This document shows positions 1 through 15,100 of a DNA stretch of 64,000 bases, piece after piece; within the stretch, counting starts at the first letter, position 1; each line of letters opens with the position of its first letter. The stretch is from assembly GCA_013350335.1 (NCBI GenBank), contig CM023540.1, positions 53,940,905 through 54,004,904 of the forward strand, in the 5' to 3' direction. A program made the translations under genes and the position numbers. The notes under the pieces are model-generated. The model had not been told where the DNA came from and did no database searches. It worked only from the letters and a program-made list of their open reading frames with translations. Origin of the DNA: Chimonanthus salicifolius (taxonomy: Eukaryota; Streptophyta; Magnoliopsida; Laurales; Calycanthaceae).

Positions 1-2589
1 CCCTATTTTCATTTTCTTGCAGCCAAACTTTCCATAGGCCCCTATTCCCTTTTCTCCACCAACCATGGTCCATCCTATTGCAGTCGCATATCCTTTCCCA
101 AGCCCCTGCTGCTACTTCAACCCATTTAGTCCCCCTACAGTGCTGCCGCAACCATCTTCATTGTCTGGGACTTCCGCTACTCCTTGCATCACATTCCTTA
201 TTTCTGTAAATCCCTTTTGCTCTCTTAGTGTTTTTTGTATGGTTGCCCTAACTCCCGCAAGTTTCTCACGTGTCTAAAAACTCTTTAAGTTACTCCCTGT
301 GTGCCCAAGTTAACCACACCCCTTATCCATTTAAGTGTTTGGATTATTGATGAATTAGTTACATTTATTTTTTGGATTTCTTTATTATTTGCAGCTTATC
401 ATATTATTTCATTGTTAATTTATTAATTCTAATTTTAATTTCAGCCCATATTAGTTTTAGGTGCATTATTTTCATCCCTTTCAACTTTTAGGGAACCAAT
501 TCAGGCATTTAGGGTTACCCTATTAGTTGTCATACATCACAACCTCATCGATTACATACATCACGTCATAATATATAACTTCGTCTAGCACATCCCTGAT
601 TTCATCAAATGTATCAATAAGGAAATAAATGTAGTAAGATTAAGGTGTGTTTGAAACCCTCACACCATCAATCATCAAAATAATAAATCCATTGGTCTAT
701 AGTCCAACATAACTTGAACATACGCACGAGGAGCACGTCAACCTCATCATCGGCTCAACCACCAATCAAACCACATATCACCATCCATAGGTCTAATTAC
801 TTAAAACACATGGAGATCCCTAATGTGTACAAACACTACATCATAAGCGATATCAATGATGACGTACAATTAAAAACCTTCGTCATTCACATGTGGTTAA
901 CCATTCTCGTGATTTAGTACGTAGTCCACACATTCACCTCTAACCAACACATGCCTAAAAATCCCTGAGTCTCATAGATCTTAGTCAGCTCACAAGGAGT
1001 TTGTCAAACCCATCCTTAGTTCGACAATCAACAACTCCAATGATTTCCAGATATCGACCCAATTCACATATTTAGCCCATTTATCTCACCGTGAACCCAA
1101 TCACCCAGCACTCAATCTACAATACTCTCGTACACCCAAAAATGCATCTCCATAAATCTAGGGGTCTCAAACACCTTCAGACAACAAACATATATCAAGC
1201 TATGCGTCCCAAACAATAGACATGAGAAATCTACACAATCTCATCATCGGCACGTACTTCGATAAAACTAGGATCATCACACAACCCTCAAAACCATAGA
1301 TCTCAACCATAGACCTAATTATGCCACACACATAGAAACCCAACATGTCAAACATAGTTCCAAAGGCCCATCAACTATACTGTGTGACAAAGAACACCCA
1401 ACACACACACACACCTCACAATCAAGTACATGCATACCACTTCCATGTATAATATTCCAATTTATAACATCATAAATCACATTAACCACATCAAATTGCA
1501 TCAATTATGATTTTATTGCATAATCATTCAAACATCATATAGATTTAATATAATCGTATTTCTAGGTGCATATGAGAAAATATCACAAGTATGTAAGTCA
1601 CTTTCTTACAATGGAATGACCTAATGTTCGTCTGCCATTAAACCCTTTAAATTTCTCAACCGTTAACTACCTTAAGATTCCCAACATTTGATAAATAAAG
1701 AATACTCAATGCCATCGGATGTTGTGTTAAATCCATCTCTTAAATGCTTATTCATAAGTAAGGTTTGATCTCCCTACCTAAAAATAATGATATTCGCATT
1801 GGCTTAAAGTCTCCAAAGGAGGTAGGATAGCAATCAAAGGGCTGCAAATTAATGAGATAACATATGAAGTCTTTTGAATAATCGAAGGTGGAGTTGAAGA
1901 TCCTATAAGAAATCAAACTATTCTCTTTATTCATTTTTCACAAAATCTTGACTAAAATAGTGAAAAGGAAAGGTCAAGAGGAAAATCAAAGAGACGAACA
2001 TTTTCAAATGAAACAATCTTTCTAATTTCTTTTGCATTGCACTCATGTTCACCTCCTTACACGGATTGGGTGGCTTCTACACCCACACTTTTCATAAATG
2101 AACATAAGTACAACAGTAGGAATGGTTTAAGTACAAATAAATCATGGAAACATAGGACTGAAATCAATCTTTTCTTAAAACCAAATCCATAGAAGGTACA
2201 CAGGACAACAACTCATAAAACAGTATTGGGTTTCTTCCTTCAAGATTTGAAAACATAAGACTGTTGTGAATCGTTTCTCGTCAAATCAGTAACATACATT
2301 TTTCTCCAATTTAAAACATAGAGCAGCAATCATGTCTTTCTAAAACTCATCTTAAAATCAAATGCATTAGTCAGAAGACATTATTTAATTGAATATATAT
2401 GACAGAAATCTCTTCATTCTCAGAATTTTCTCAAAGTTAAAAATACACAGGGCAACAACACAATTTTATTTTTAAATGGACAGCAGTAACACCAAAATCA
2501 GCAATGCCTCTTGCTGTATAAAGTTCCCATTTTCTTGAAAATCGACTATGTCAACTCTAGAATGATCGATCGAGTATAAAACGTGAAAG
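1..2589. other. Intergenic, no recognisable gene
   Basis: No open reading frame here resembles a known protein and none exceeds about 70 codons. The base composition is AT-rich with many CAT/ATG-containing words, a texture like that of the LTR segments at 10.5-14.1 kb and 43.3-44.1 kb. I could not align it to them by eye or find LTR ends, so degenerate retrotransposon LTR sequence is only a suspicion. Confidence 0.4.
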
Positions 2590-4173
2590 TTCTCCCTTTG
2601 GTTCTAGAACACGATTGACCCTAGAGGGGGTGGAGGTGAATATGTCAATCTAAAAATCGTTGGTCCTTTTAAAAATTACTTGATTGATTGATTAAGTGCA
2701 GCGGATATAACAATCAAGTGTGTGTGTGTGTGTTAGCAAATGTGATTAAGCAATCAACACAAGGAATTAGCTCTAACACCACAAGCACAAGGATATAAGA
2801 TATATAGTGGTTCGGTTAGCCAACCTACATCCACTGTTAGGGCTAGCTCAACCTTGAGCTATCCCCAAATTCACAAAGTGGGGACTTACACCCTCACAAT
2901 TAGAGTAAGAATTCCACCTCACTCAATCTGCTGGGAATTTCACCAACCACATGTAAAATAGGAATTCTACCTATTTGAATTGGCTGGAAATTCCACCCAC
3001 CACATGTGCGAGAGACTACACTTTTGGTTTTTTATAGTGGTTCCGGAGCCAAGCCTCCTTAATCCACTTTCACAGGACAAAGGTTTTAAAATAAAATTAA
3101 AACCAAAAAGCATTTGTCTTTTAGCTCTTTCTCGAAGATGTGTGCTTATTAAAGATCCACCCAATGTGTGTTCGAGTTAATTCCGAATCTCCGCCTTATA
3201 GCCGTCGTTGAGCAATCACAATTTCAAGGTGACTAGGAAACTAGTTCTACCAAATCTTTCCTACTTTGTATCTTTTCTTTTCTCCTTTCTTTCTCTATTT
3301 TACTAACTCAATCAATAGATTGGTTGTATTAGATTCTCAGGTGTAGGCACAAGAGAGTTGATTGTTCCTTAGAGTGTGTGTGTATTTTCTCAGTTCAAGT
3401 AAGATAATTAAATGATCACACAACTCTCATATTTATAGAGGAGTCAACACAGTTTTTCAAACTGTCCAATACTGACAGGTCGGAGGCACTGATGGGTCGG
3501 TATTCATATTTATTATCGTTCAACTATCTGACTGTTGTACATTAAATGCACTCCCAACAGCATGATTAATTCCCTGTCGACAGGTCGGTCTCACCGATGG
3601 GTCGACAGTTATGGTACCGAGAAGTCGGTCCATAGGAAAGTCTCGTTCTAGGGCAACACCATGTAGACAGAGTTTCATGTGTCGAAACTTGTCCTGCCCA
3701 GAACGACCTGTCGACCTTTACCTAGGGGTCGGTCCTGATACTCTCAATCGGTCTTAAATTGCCGAGATGTCTATTTTCTCGACAATCCACTTGAGTTCTA
3801 AGTTCTAGAAATCATAAGTTATCATCGACAAGTCATTGACCGCGAGGGTCATTAAGTTTATCACCGAGGGGTCTGTGCATACGAGACTCTCGATCAGAGG
3901 CATATTTAGAATGACAATTTAATGTTTCAGAACCTTTGTTAATCTGGCCGACCAGGCTTTGACCACGATGGGTCGATCCTGTCTCCACTGAGGGGTTGGT
4001 GAGAACAACGGGTCAAGCTGATAGTGAACTTAATTCATATTTCCAATTCGCTTCCAATTCACTGTCGATCTTCAATCTTGATCACCTTGAGTCTTCAAGC
4101 TTCTTACCAAGTGTTTTTTCCTAAGTCATGGAATTGACAAACATAAGGACTTGGCAAAGTCCGGGCACTAACA
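2590..4173 (-). mobile_element. Ty1/copia SIRE/Maximus-like LTR, probably solo
   Basis: Read on the minus strand this begins TGTTAGTGCCCGGACTTTG at 4173 and runs through a block matching 25790-27602 in the same order. Shared landmarks are the 'GTGGTTCGGTTAGCCAACC' block near 2810, the 'CTCACTCAATC' block, the 'ACCCAATGTGTG' block, several GGTCGGT-type hairpins, and the terminal 'GAATTGACAAACAT' block. The minus-strand start (4173) is clear from the shared CACTAACA end; the other end near 2590 is approximate. No internal coding region adjoins it, which suggests a solo LTR. A short (GT)n run lies at about 2717-2732. Confidence 0.7.
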
Positions 4174-5227
4174 AAATGTCCTTTAAAAATTGAAATCACA
4201 AAAAATGCATCCTCCATTTTTCTCATTTTAGAAATCCCCAATATGAAGACATTGATAAATATGAGTTTTGCATAATTAATTAAACTCATGTGTTGTCTTA
4301 CCTTGATAAAAGAATTACAAATCAAAAAGAGGTGAAAGAGGTCTATCGATTTTTGAAGTAAAATCAGAGAGGAGAAGAAGACTTCGCTCAGTCTGATGCT
4401 GGTTCTCCCACCGTCGTCGGTGCTAAGCGCCAATCGTGGATAGAAGAAGAAATAAATAGAGAAGGAGAGGTTCGGTGGTGTGAGGGGTTCTCCATTGGAG
4501 AGGATGGGTCTTTTATGGAGAAGAGTCGACCATGGGATGGTAAGAGAGAGGGAGGGAGGAGATTGTGGAGGATGTAAAGCGGCAGGGAAGAGAGAACTTA
4601 GGGATTTGGGGTCATGGATCTTATTACATTTTGATTATTTATTTATTCGCTTAATTATTCAAACAAAATAATTAGTTTGGATTAACTTCAAAAGTGTCAT
4701 ATTGTTTACTACGAAATTCTAATTTAATCATATACTTATTTGCTTATTTGCTCAACAGGAATCAACGAGGTTTAAAATTTAAAAATCTAATTAATTCTCC
4801 AATTAAGTTAAAAATTCAAAATTAAATAAAATCTTGATAAGATAAATCATCTAAAAACTTTTGCTCTATTAATTTTCCTCGATTAAATTGTCTAATAACT
4901 TCAAAATTTAATGAATTAAATTCCCAGTGTACATCGATGTCTCGTGACCCAAAGGTCGGATCATTACAACTAGATCCGGAGCTGTAAAAGGAGGTTTATT
5001 GGACTTGGACCTCCCATGGAATCAAAAGATACTAATAAAAAAATTCTAGTAAAACATATTCTATCGAAGTGCTTATATCTTAAGGTCTACGTAATTGAAT
5101 GTGACGTAAAGAGAACTACACGAGTAAATTGTATATGAAGTTTTACTTTTATCTGATCATTATGTTTTTTGAGTTTGAACTTTTAAAAATCAATGAGATA
5201 TACTCATTAAATTTAAAAACTAATTTG
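4174..5227. other. AT-rich intergenic sequence
   Basis: I see no gene. There is a purine-rich stretch at about 4400-4600, and then very AT-rich DNA to 4930. It precedes a gypsy-LTR-like terminus at about 5228. Confidence 0.35.
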
Positions 5228-5262
5228 TGACGCCCCGAATCCCGCTCGAGATTTGGCGAGTA
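5228..5262 (-). mobile_element. Possible gypsy LTR terminus
   Basis: The word TGTGACGCCCCGAATCCCG resembles the reverse complement of a Ty3/gypsy LTR 3' end (compare TGTAACGCCCCG at 42387 and the mutated terminus at 10469). No partner end or target duplication was found, so this may be a relic or a chance match. Confidence 0.25.
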
Positions 5263-5845
5263 AAAATTGCCAAAAGATTTTATTTCTTTCTATTGTCAAA
5301 TTAAACATTTCTCTAATGTGAGAATTTTTGCTGAAATTTCAGTAGAATTTCCCATCTTGGAGAAATGTTTAGTTCAACATAAAGGAAAAAAAAATGAAAA
5401 TATTTACTAAACCCATATTTCAGAGTTCATAGCTTGACGACAAAAATTATGACTTAGATATCAAATGATAGTGAAATTTAAATGACCATCAAATGAATCG
5501 AATTATGTAAAATTCATCATTCATCCAATGAGATTTAGGGTTAGAAAGACTCACTAATTGTATCTCGCCAACTCTTCTCATAGTCTCGTACTAATGGTGT
5601 TGACGAGAAGAGAAGAGGAGCAGAGGCGCGGCCTTCTCGAGCAGTCAGTTATCCTTCTCGCCATTTACGCTGGAAAGAAGAATTTTAAACGGAATCTTTC
5701 TATTCTTTTTTTTCTTTTTATGATTTGAAGAACGCAAATCTTTCCATTTGTACAGCATCAACAAACCAATATATCTTAAGAAAAGTTTGGAAAACGGTTT
5801 CCGATTTATCTAAAAACCATTCTAAAAGCCAACCACTTTCATCAC

Positions 5846-6195
5846 ATGGATCAAAACCCGTTTCTCTTTCTCTCCATTTTCAAAAGGGACAAAACATACG
5901 CCCTCTCTTTTCTCTTCCTTTTCTCTTCTTTTATTGCATTTTTGAATGTCATTGGACCCTTCCAACCTCAATCTCTTCTTCAGTTTCCTATTGGCTTTCT
6001 ATCTGAAAGATCTTCCACCACAGAAACATGTGATTATTCGTACGGCAAATGGATTTGGGATGAAAGTGTTCCTCTCCAAACCTATAACGAGGATTGCCCA
6101 TTTCTTGACCCGGGTTTCAAGTGTCAGAAAAATGGAAGGTTGCATCAAGATTATCTCAAATGGCGATGGCGACCACTCGGTTGCGATCTTCCAAG
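5846..6195 (+). CDS. TBL: TBL exon 1
   Basis: Encodes the cytosolic tail, membrane anchor and TBL-N domain (residues 1-116 plus two bases of codon 117). It ends ...GATCTTCCAAG followed by donor GTAGGA. The usual family sequence GCDLPRFNA is recovered only when joined to 6932. Confidence 0.87.
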
Positions 6196-9100
6196 GTAGG
6201 AACTCCTTTTTTTTTTTTTTTTCTCATATTAATTTCTTAATTAAAATTAGATCTTTAATCATGATTTGATAGAAGTGTGCCATCATCACCACACTTCGCG
6301 GACACGAAGAAGACATTTTAAAGTGAGATACATGGGCATGTTGTGATGGGACTGAAACCTCCTTATCATCGTCACAATATTGAAACATCATTAAAGCCTA
6401 TGTCTTTTCTTTTTGCTGAAGCCCATTTTTTTTTTCCAATTTTCGTTTCACAATAATGTTTCGTGACAACTCATGTTGTTCCACCTCGGCCAATGAAATG
6501 TATAGAAAGTATAAACTCTCACCTTTGGGATGCCCCTATTTGAAGTGCTACGTAGCGCCAATAAAATGATAAGCCCCACCAACTGTTGTGCAAAATCGAT
6601 ATCAAATAATGGAAGTAAAAACAAAATTAAACATTCAAACAAAATCTTATATGGATGGGCTGAAGCCTACAACCACAGGTAACAATAAAAAAATTCTACT
6701 AACACACTCATCGAGCCTCTTGTAAATTGAAATTGGATCTATATTTAATTTAAAGTCATTCTAAACTTCCTCTCAATTTGGATTAAAAATCTATTGAAGA
6801 TTGTCTCCATTTCGATTGTTGGGGAGAAGCCTCTATCTTAAAAATATTTTAAAAATAAATTGCCGTTGTTGGCATGAGTTAAACCGGCAATGATTTCATT
6901 TCAATTCTTCTTTTTTATCATGACTTGCTAGATTCAATGCAAGTGACATGCTGGAAAGGAGCAGAAATGCACGTATTGTATTTGCAGGCGATTCGATGGG
7001 GAGGAATCAATGGGAGTCACTGTTATGCATGCTTTCACGGGCAATTCCAAACCAGTCCAGCATCTATGAACAAAACGGGAATTCCATAACCAAACACAAG
7101 GGTCATCTCTCCATCCTATTCAGTGAATACAACTTGACAGTAGAATACTACAGGGTCCCTTTCCTTGTAACCGTTGGTCGTCCACCCACCAACTCATCTC
7201 ACAAAATCAGAAGTGCAATTCGCGTCGACGAGCTACATTGGAAATCCCAGAAATGGGCTGGTGCCAATATTCTAGTTTTTAATGCAGGGCATTGGTGGAC
7301 TGAAGATAAATTCTTCAAGATGTATGATTTGATTGCTACCTTTTTCCAGTTTTGCATCTCATGTGGAAAGTCAGTCTGCTTCTAATGGTATTGTGTCAAT
7401 TGAAGCCTGTCTGTCTGTGCAGGGGCGCGTATTTTCAAGAAGGAGAGATTGTAAACATGACAATGGACATGAGGGAAGCATTCCGAAGGTCACTCCAGAC
7501 ATGGAAGCAATGGGTTGTCTCAAATTTAGATCCAGTAAAGACCCACATATTCGTTAGGAGTTTTTCTCCAACACATTTCAGGTCATAATTCTCTTGGTCG
7601 AGTAGACTCAGCTATACTACTAACTTTAAAATGCAGGTCATGCAATTGCCGTTTTCTGCTCAGTGAATTTTAGACTGGTTTACTTAGGTTTTAAGGCTCA
7701 TTTAGAAGAGAAACTGTAGTCCGCATCATGGTTTGAAAAGCTAGATTCGGCACTGGACACCATCACACTATTGTCATTAATCTCAAATCAATGCAAGAAA
7801 ACAAGCAAATTAATTAGACAAATATAAAAGACACAAATTTTCGTGGTTCGGCAAAAGGAAAATCTGCTAACTCTGAAGAGGGGATACAATTTCACTCTCA
7901 CATTATTTAATTTTCTTAAAAAAAAAAAGAAGAATATATAAGTTGGGTTGGTCCAAATCGACTGAAAGCAGGCTGAGCCTGATTAAGCCAAATAAATAAC
8001 AAATGTTCACTTTGGTAAGATTTGCAGGTCACCTCTCTGATATCACAACCTTGGCATGAAAATCTCACACCAAACAAACTATGCTCCAGCAAATGCATCC
8101 ACAGGTTCCACACACCCGAAGGTGCTCAAATATGTAGGTTGTTGATCAAGTCTAAACAATGCTTGAACTTGACCACAGTTGCTACCTTGGTCAGCATATC
8201 TGCAAGATTTTCTGCAGTCCCAATTTTATGAAGGAGAATGACATCGATGTGCTTCTTTCATGAATTATGAATTTGGTTCTTTGCTAAGTAAATTGCATTC
8301 TGACTGTTACATTAAACATTCACTTGCTCCTCAATAATGTCCAACTCCTCAATCAACCCATGTAGCCAAATGGCTTCCTGAATAGCCTCTGTCACTGCTA
8401 TGTACTCTGATTCAGTAGTAGAACGAGCAACAATAAACTGTAACGTCGACCTCCAACTCACCGGTCCCCTAGCAATTGTGAAGACATATCCTGAACTAGA
8501 CCGATGTTTATCCAAATCATCGGCATAGTCTGAATCCAAATATCCAGTGAAGTGTTGACCAAACTTGTCATCCTACTCAAACATCAAACCAACATCAAGG
8601 GTACCTAAAATGTATTGTAAAATCCATTTCGCTGCATCTTAATGCCATTTTCCTGAATCATGCATGTTCTTGCTCACCATACTGACAGCCTGTGGAATGT
8701 CAATCCAGTACACACCATGGGATACATTAAGCTACCATGGGATACATTAAGCTACCAACTGCACACACATACTCACGCTCCTCATCTGTGCGAGGAGACA
8801 TCAAACCACTAAGCTTAAAGTAAGTAGACACAGACTTGTTGTGATTAATCTCAATTCAATGCAAGAGAACAAACAAATCAATCACCTAACTAAAGAAGAC
8901 ACATATTTACGTGGTTCAGCCAAATGCCCTACGTCCACGGACAACACGGGGAAAATCCACTAACTCTAAAGAGGGGATACAATTTCACCCTCACAGTATA
9001 TAGTTTTCATACAAAAAAAGAAACACGTCGGGTTGGACCATTACAAGTTGGGTTGGGCCAAATTGAGCCAAAACAGGCCGAGCCAAATCGAGACAAATAA

Positions 9101-12100
9101 TCAACACACACCATGGTCGATAACCTGGCTGAGTTTGATTAGAGATGGTAGGTTCATTGGACTCTAGAAATCCCTTTGGCGAGAGTTGAGTATGCGGAAT
9201 CAAAAAGTCTTTTCTATCTAGTTATTGATAAAATAGAGAATCATGACATGCTCTATCCGAACAAAAACACACACAACTTATATATGAAGCGGCCTAGGTA
9301 ATGAGTGACATATGTTAGGATTATTAGCGCAAATAACCCACACCAAATAAATATCGGAGTTTAACAAGCACAAGCACAATACCAACAATTTCACGTGTTT
9401 CGGCCCACTTAGTTTACGTCCACAGAGCGTGATAATGATTTTATTAAGAGACAAATATATAGATATAAGAATAAATTCATTTATAAGAAAAACCAAATCA
9501 AACACGAACTTTGAGAAGCTTATGTAAATCTGATTTCTTGCCACTGGATGAAGAACTTTGTAATTTACTCATGCTGTATATTGCTTCTCTCTCAGCATCC
9601 ACGGAGATGTATACAAGATCTGGTTCTCCACGTAGGAACACACCCATGTCTGAACAGAGCGCCTTTGCACCGATATTTATGCCCAGTCAGAACACCTTGA
9701 ACTTAGGAGCAGTCTCTCTAATGGCTCAAATCTGTAGCTTAGCAGAAAAAGACAGAGAAATTAAATTTTTCCTTAACTTAGGAACATGCCACATATTCTC
9801 CAATGTTTTCACTATGCCATTGAACATCCTGATTTTGATTGTCCCAACTCCAATGGTCTTGCAACTCTCATCATTGCCCACATGGACAAATCCTCCAGCC
9901 CAAGGTTTGTATGTGTCAAACGATTCTCTACATGGACACATATGGTAAGAATATCCAGAATCTACAATCCATCTATCAATTGGATTATCTGTACTTGTGG
10001 TGATTGATAACGACACAATTGTATCTCCCTGTATGACACTTGTTTGATCTGAACTTTGCAATCTGACCTCCGGATCACGTTTCTTTTGGTTGTAGTCCAT
10101 CATCTTATGTCATTCTTTCTCGCAATAGAAACACTTAAGCTTTTCTCCACCTCTCCCTCTGAAATTGTCATGGTCATAAGGTTTTCTGCTTTTGTTTCTA
10201 CCCCTACTCTATGTAATAAGAACCTGTGTTTAAGAAGGACCCGAGGACTTTCTTATTGTTTCCTCATTCAACAAACTAATTGTCACTGAGCTCATAGTGA
10301 CAACATCGTCTGGTGCTAAATTGCAAAATGACACCACTAAGGTCTCCCAACTGTCAGGTAGAGAATTGAGAAGTAGTGGATCCTGCAACTCACCATGTAA
10401 CACCAACTTCATGGATGAGAGTTGATTTACAATACTCTGCATTTCATTCAGATGTTCCGCAATTGAAGTTTCACGCCCCGACCCAACGGGAGCATGAGAA
10501 ACAAGAATTTTTTTTTTTTTTTAACTCCGAAGCATGCATAACTCATAGTACAAACACATGACACCCACACGTGTAACAAGATCTCTATGGATCCTAGGAC
10601 TTATTGGACTCTTGATTTGATCGAACTGAATTTTCAGCTGCCTACGTACTCCAATGGAGATCAGATCTTGCGTATTTCTCAATTCATTTATTTTAATAGC
10701 ACTAATCTCGTGCCATTCATGATGTCACATCAAGACATTCTAATTATCCAATCGTGGGCTTCATCAGTAGAATAGATCTCATCTATCATGGGTCTAGCCA
10801 ATCACGGCTCTATACCAACCATGGAACACCTTCAACTAAGGGATCAATGCCACACATGGGATAAACCTCAACTATGAGACTTATACCCGAACATAAGTAC
10901 ATCCCTCCTCGATGACGATACTTTAAATATGGATCCAATCCTGTATAGAATCAATGCCCTCCATGGAAATATCCATCCATGGTATACAACAGTCATCCAT
11001 GGTCGCAAAGCCCTCCATGGGAATAACCATCCATGGGAAATAATATTTATCCATAGAACCGCCACGTCCACCATGAGACCAATACGTCTACCATGTGACC
11101 AACATGTCTATCATGGAGCCAATATGCCTACCATATAACCAATATCAAGGCATCAATCCAATATGTCCACCATGGGAACAACATCCATGTGATAATCATC
11201 TATCTCTGGTAATATTCCATCAGTGATAATCATTTTTCCATGAGTATAAATCATCCATGAATATAATCTCTCCATGGGTATAACTCATGTAGGAACACTT
11301 CATCTACCATGAGATCTTCTATCTGTAGGAACAACATTCGCATGAATCACTATGTGACTGTGGCAACAATATAAAATCATAAAAATACCATGACCCCTAG
11401 CAAGACTTAGGGCCCATGACTTACTAAGCGGGAGACTCGCGACTGGCGTGATCAATTCTACCTCACCCTACATCCCTTCACCTCATGGGTGATTAAGTCA
11501 AGCTTTAAGGCGGTCTGACTGCGCCTTATAAAGCTAGTACCATCCCCATGGGGCAAACGAGTATCTAGCCCTGCATATCAGCGCACATCAAATGTGTTAT
11601 ATAGCCATGAGAGTGCCCTACAACGAATAGCATGTGAGGGACTCGCTCCTCGATGACAACCATACGGGACCAAGTCTCCGTAGTCAACCCCACTGTCCAG
11701 AATACCTCTTTGGAATGGGTAGTCAAACACCATAATCATGTGAAGGACGTACCCATACCACATCTCAATATCAATATCACGTGAGGGACGCACCCACAAA
11801 ATAATAATGTATGAAATGGAATATAAATCATGTTTTGCAACACTGTCTTGCTATCAATCTCATCAATGTGAATACAATGTCCACTCAAGGACACCTCTAT
11901 GGAACAGGCTGTCAAAACATTATGATCCCTTGCAGGACATATGCCACGACTTAAAAAGTGGGAGATCTCAATACAACATAGATAATCTACCTCACCCTGC
12001 GTCCCTTTTGTCCTATGCCAAGGTAATCTAAAAATTACGGCTTATCAGGCTGACATATCATCCAACAAGGGTGTAATGCCAAACCCTACACACAAACATG

Positions 12101-15100
12101 GGTGCCTTACCAAGTTGACTCATCATCTAAAGATGCGCAATATCTAATTATGCGTCCAACTATCACGTTTTATTAAACTAATACCACCCTCATGGAGTGT
12201 CCACATATCTAGCCCTGCGTATAAACATGAACGCCTTACCAAGTTGACCCCATTACCCAATTAGTAAATGGTATCCAACATTGCGCCTAACACGTCTTAT
12301 TAAGTCAGTACCGCCAGCATAGGTTTACGAGTATCTAATCTTACGCAATGCGTTTTACTAAGTTAGTACCGCCCATATAGGCTCACGAGTATCTGACCCG
12401 TGTATAAAATAGTCGTGAGAGCGTTCTACAGCGCAAACTATGTGAGGAGCTATACTCCTCAACGACAATCACAAATAGTACCAAGTCCCATAGCCGACGC
12501 CATCTTCCCATAGGGTTTCTTAAACAAATCATCATCACACCAATCTCCTCATGGGAGTGGGGACTACTACTAGTGGGGCCCAAATAAGAGAAATCTACAT
12601 CCTCAAGTCCTATATACTCGTTGGTTCTAATCCCAACACTAGTAATTTTCAATCTCATCATGCCCATTACCACAACATCCCATATTCACCTCCTAGATAA
12701 CCTCTTAGGCACACATCAGTGAGTAATGCAAAATGGATCATATTCACAATTACATGGGCAACATAAATGACATAATCATATCATGACCATAAGTTCACGA
12801 GGATAATAACATAGCTCATTCCATTACGTTTCATACATTAAACATATTCATCATATTGGGTTATTTTATGGACATGGACTACACATCAACTCTGAGATAC
12901 ATATATCGGGTTTATTTAACATATTCTTAGCCCTTATAATTAATTCAACCCGTCTCATAGTGGTTTATCATCCTAAGTCCAATTACTCCATTTTTTCACA
13001 ATATTAACCCAATTAGATTCAACAATAATTCATCTCAACCCTTTCGAAGAGTTTCCAACAATTAACACAATTTATCCGTTATTCTTAATATAAATGGATG
13101 AGACACAATGCATCTTTTGATCGAGATGAGGCACAATGTTATCCAGTTGCCTACGTACCACATAGTGGATCAAATCAACTGTAGTTCATTATTTTCACAT
13201 TTCTGTTGACATTGGGGAGTGATCATACTTTTAATTTGGGGAAATCAAACAAGGTTTTCGTAGCATTTACATTACATTCCATGCATTCTCAATCATGCTA
13301 GCCCATCCCCATTGTAGCACAGGTTAACCCCATTGGGATCTAAGATACTTGACCTTAACTCACCCGTGTTACTTAGTCTAACCCTTTTATCAAGTTCATC
13401 TTCAAATCATGGAAATTTGTTCTACACATGGTTAGATTGATCCACCACAACCATTATCAATATAGGTACTCACTAGTGATGTACACATCATCACAAAGTC
13501 CAAGCATGGCATTAAAACACATTCATCATGCTTATTATATGAGTTACCTATCTAAGAATTCCAATCACAATCATGAGAATTCATTTGATACATACGTTTC
13601 TTATAACCATACACAAATATGGAAAGTTATTAAGGCCCTACATTACATCTTGGGCAATCTTGATTTATCATACATTCTATCATAGTTTAATATATCACAA
13701 ATCTATAAATTCTCAATTATAGAAACATCTAATTATAGATAACTTGGGAAACTTATACACATGTATCTGATACAATATATTCACATCAATCACATATAGG
13801 CATAAGGAGGTCAAACAATAACCTTACCCAACTATACATTGGAATGTGCATAAGGCAACATTCACTCAAACATATTATCACACACCTTGTGAGTATGAAA
13901 TTTTACAAATATTTCCAATGCTCTAAGTGTATGACATTCGCCAATTTTACCTAATTTTATCAAACTTGAATCGTATCGAAATTGGTCTAGGGATGTGATT
14001 GGTGAATCGAAAATCGTAAAATTGTACGATTCATATATCCTCTTATTCCCATAACTATTTTGTTGACTTGAGCCATTACATGAAGTACTTTCGTTGTATT
14101 CCAGATTCAGTAACTTTCTTATTAGAAAGGCCTTGTTGCCTGCAGTCTTTCTCTCATATAATCCCTCCAATTTCTTCTAGAGAGATTGTGACGTCATCTC
14201 AGTAGACACGAGATGAAACACACTATCATTTATCCACTGTCGAGTAAAACTGAGACATTTTCGATCAAGAGCTTTCCATTCATCATTGGACATTTTGTCC
14301 TTCAGTTTCGCCTTCCCCTTCTCATCGGAAGACTCTGGCTCTGGTATCTTCTGTCTCCCTTCTATTGGTTTGTAGAGATCTCTACAGTATAATAGGTCTT
14401 CCATCTTTGCCTTCGCCAATGAGGCTAATCATGCAGGATGTGTTGATCTCCATCTCCTCCGACGATTCAAACAACCCGAAGCCTCTTACTGTGTTGTATT
14501 ATGTTCACCCACAATTCCCTGGTCTGCAACCAAAGCTAATGATACTACTTTTTAGGATTATTAGTGCAAATAACCCCCACCAAATAGTTATCGGAATAAA
14601 ACAAGTATAAGCACAACACCAACAATTTTGATGTGGTACGGCCCACCTGGCCTACGTCCATGGAGCATGATAATGATTTTATTAAGATAGAAATGTACAG
14701 ATACAAGAATAAATTCCCTTATAAGAAAAACCAAATCAAACCCGAACTTTGAGAAGCTTATGTAAATCTGAGTTTCTAACACTGGATGAAGAACTTTGTA
14801 ATTTACTCCAACTGTATATTTGATGCAGCGGGTAGGATCAGGTTCAAGGATTAAGAAGGCAATGGGTTAAATGGAGATGTTAATAGGGAATTGATGGGCA
14901 ATAGTGTTGTTGGGTCAATCAATAGAGGCCTAGATGTCCAAGGTTGATTGATGGCTACAAGGATTTAATGGGGTTCAATGTAAAGGGGCAAGGCACACCA
15001 TCGGTCAATGGTCATGATGTAGGTAAGTTGTTGTTGACTCACAAATAAAAGAAAAAGGGATATTGGAAGAAGGGCCAGGACGATGGAGGATGAATGAAGT

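Noticed and set aside
65..277. 70-residue ORF at the window start
   Set aside because: No recognisable motif, low-complexity composition and no supporting context; chance ORF.
2980..3180. Overlapping ORFs on both strands near 3 kb
   Set aside because: They fall inside the SIRE-like LTR and are not conserved in the sister LTR at 25.8-27.6 kb.
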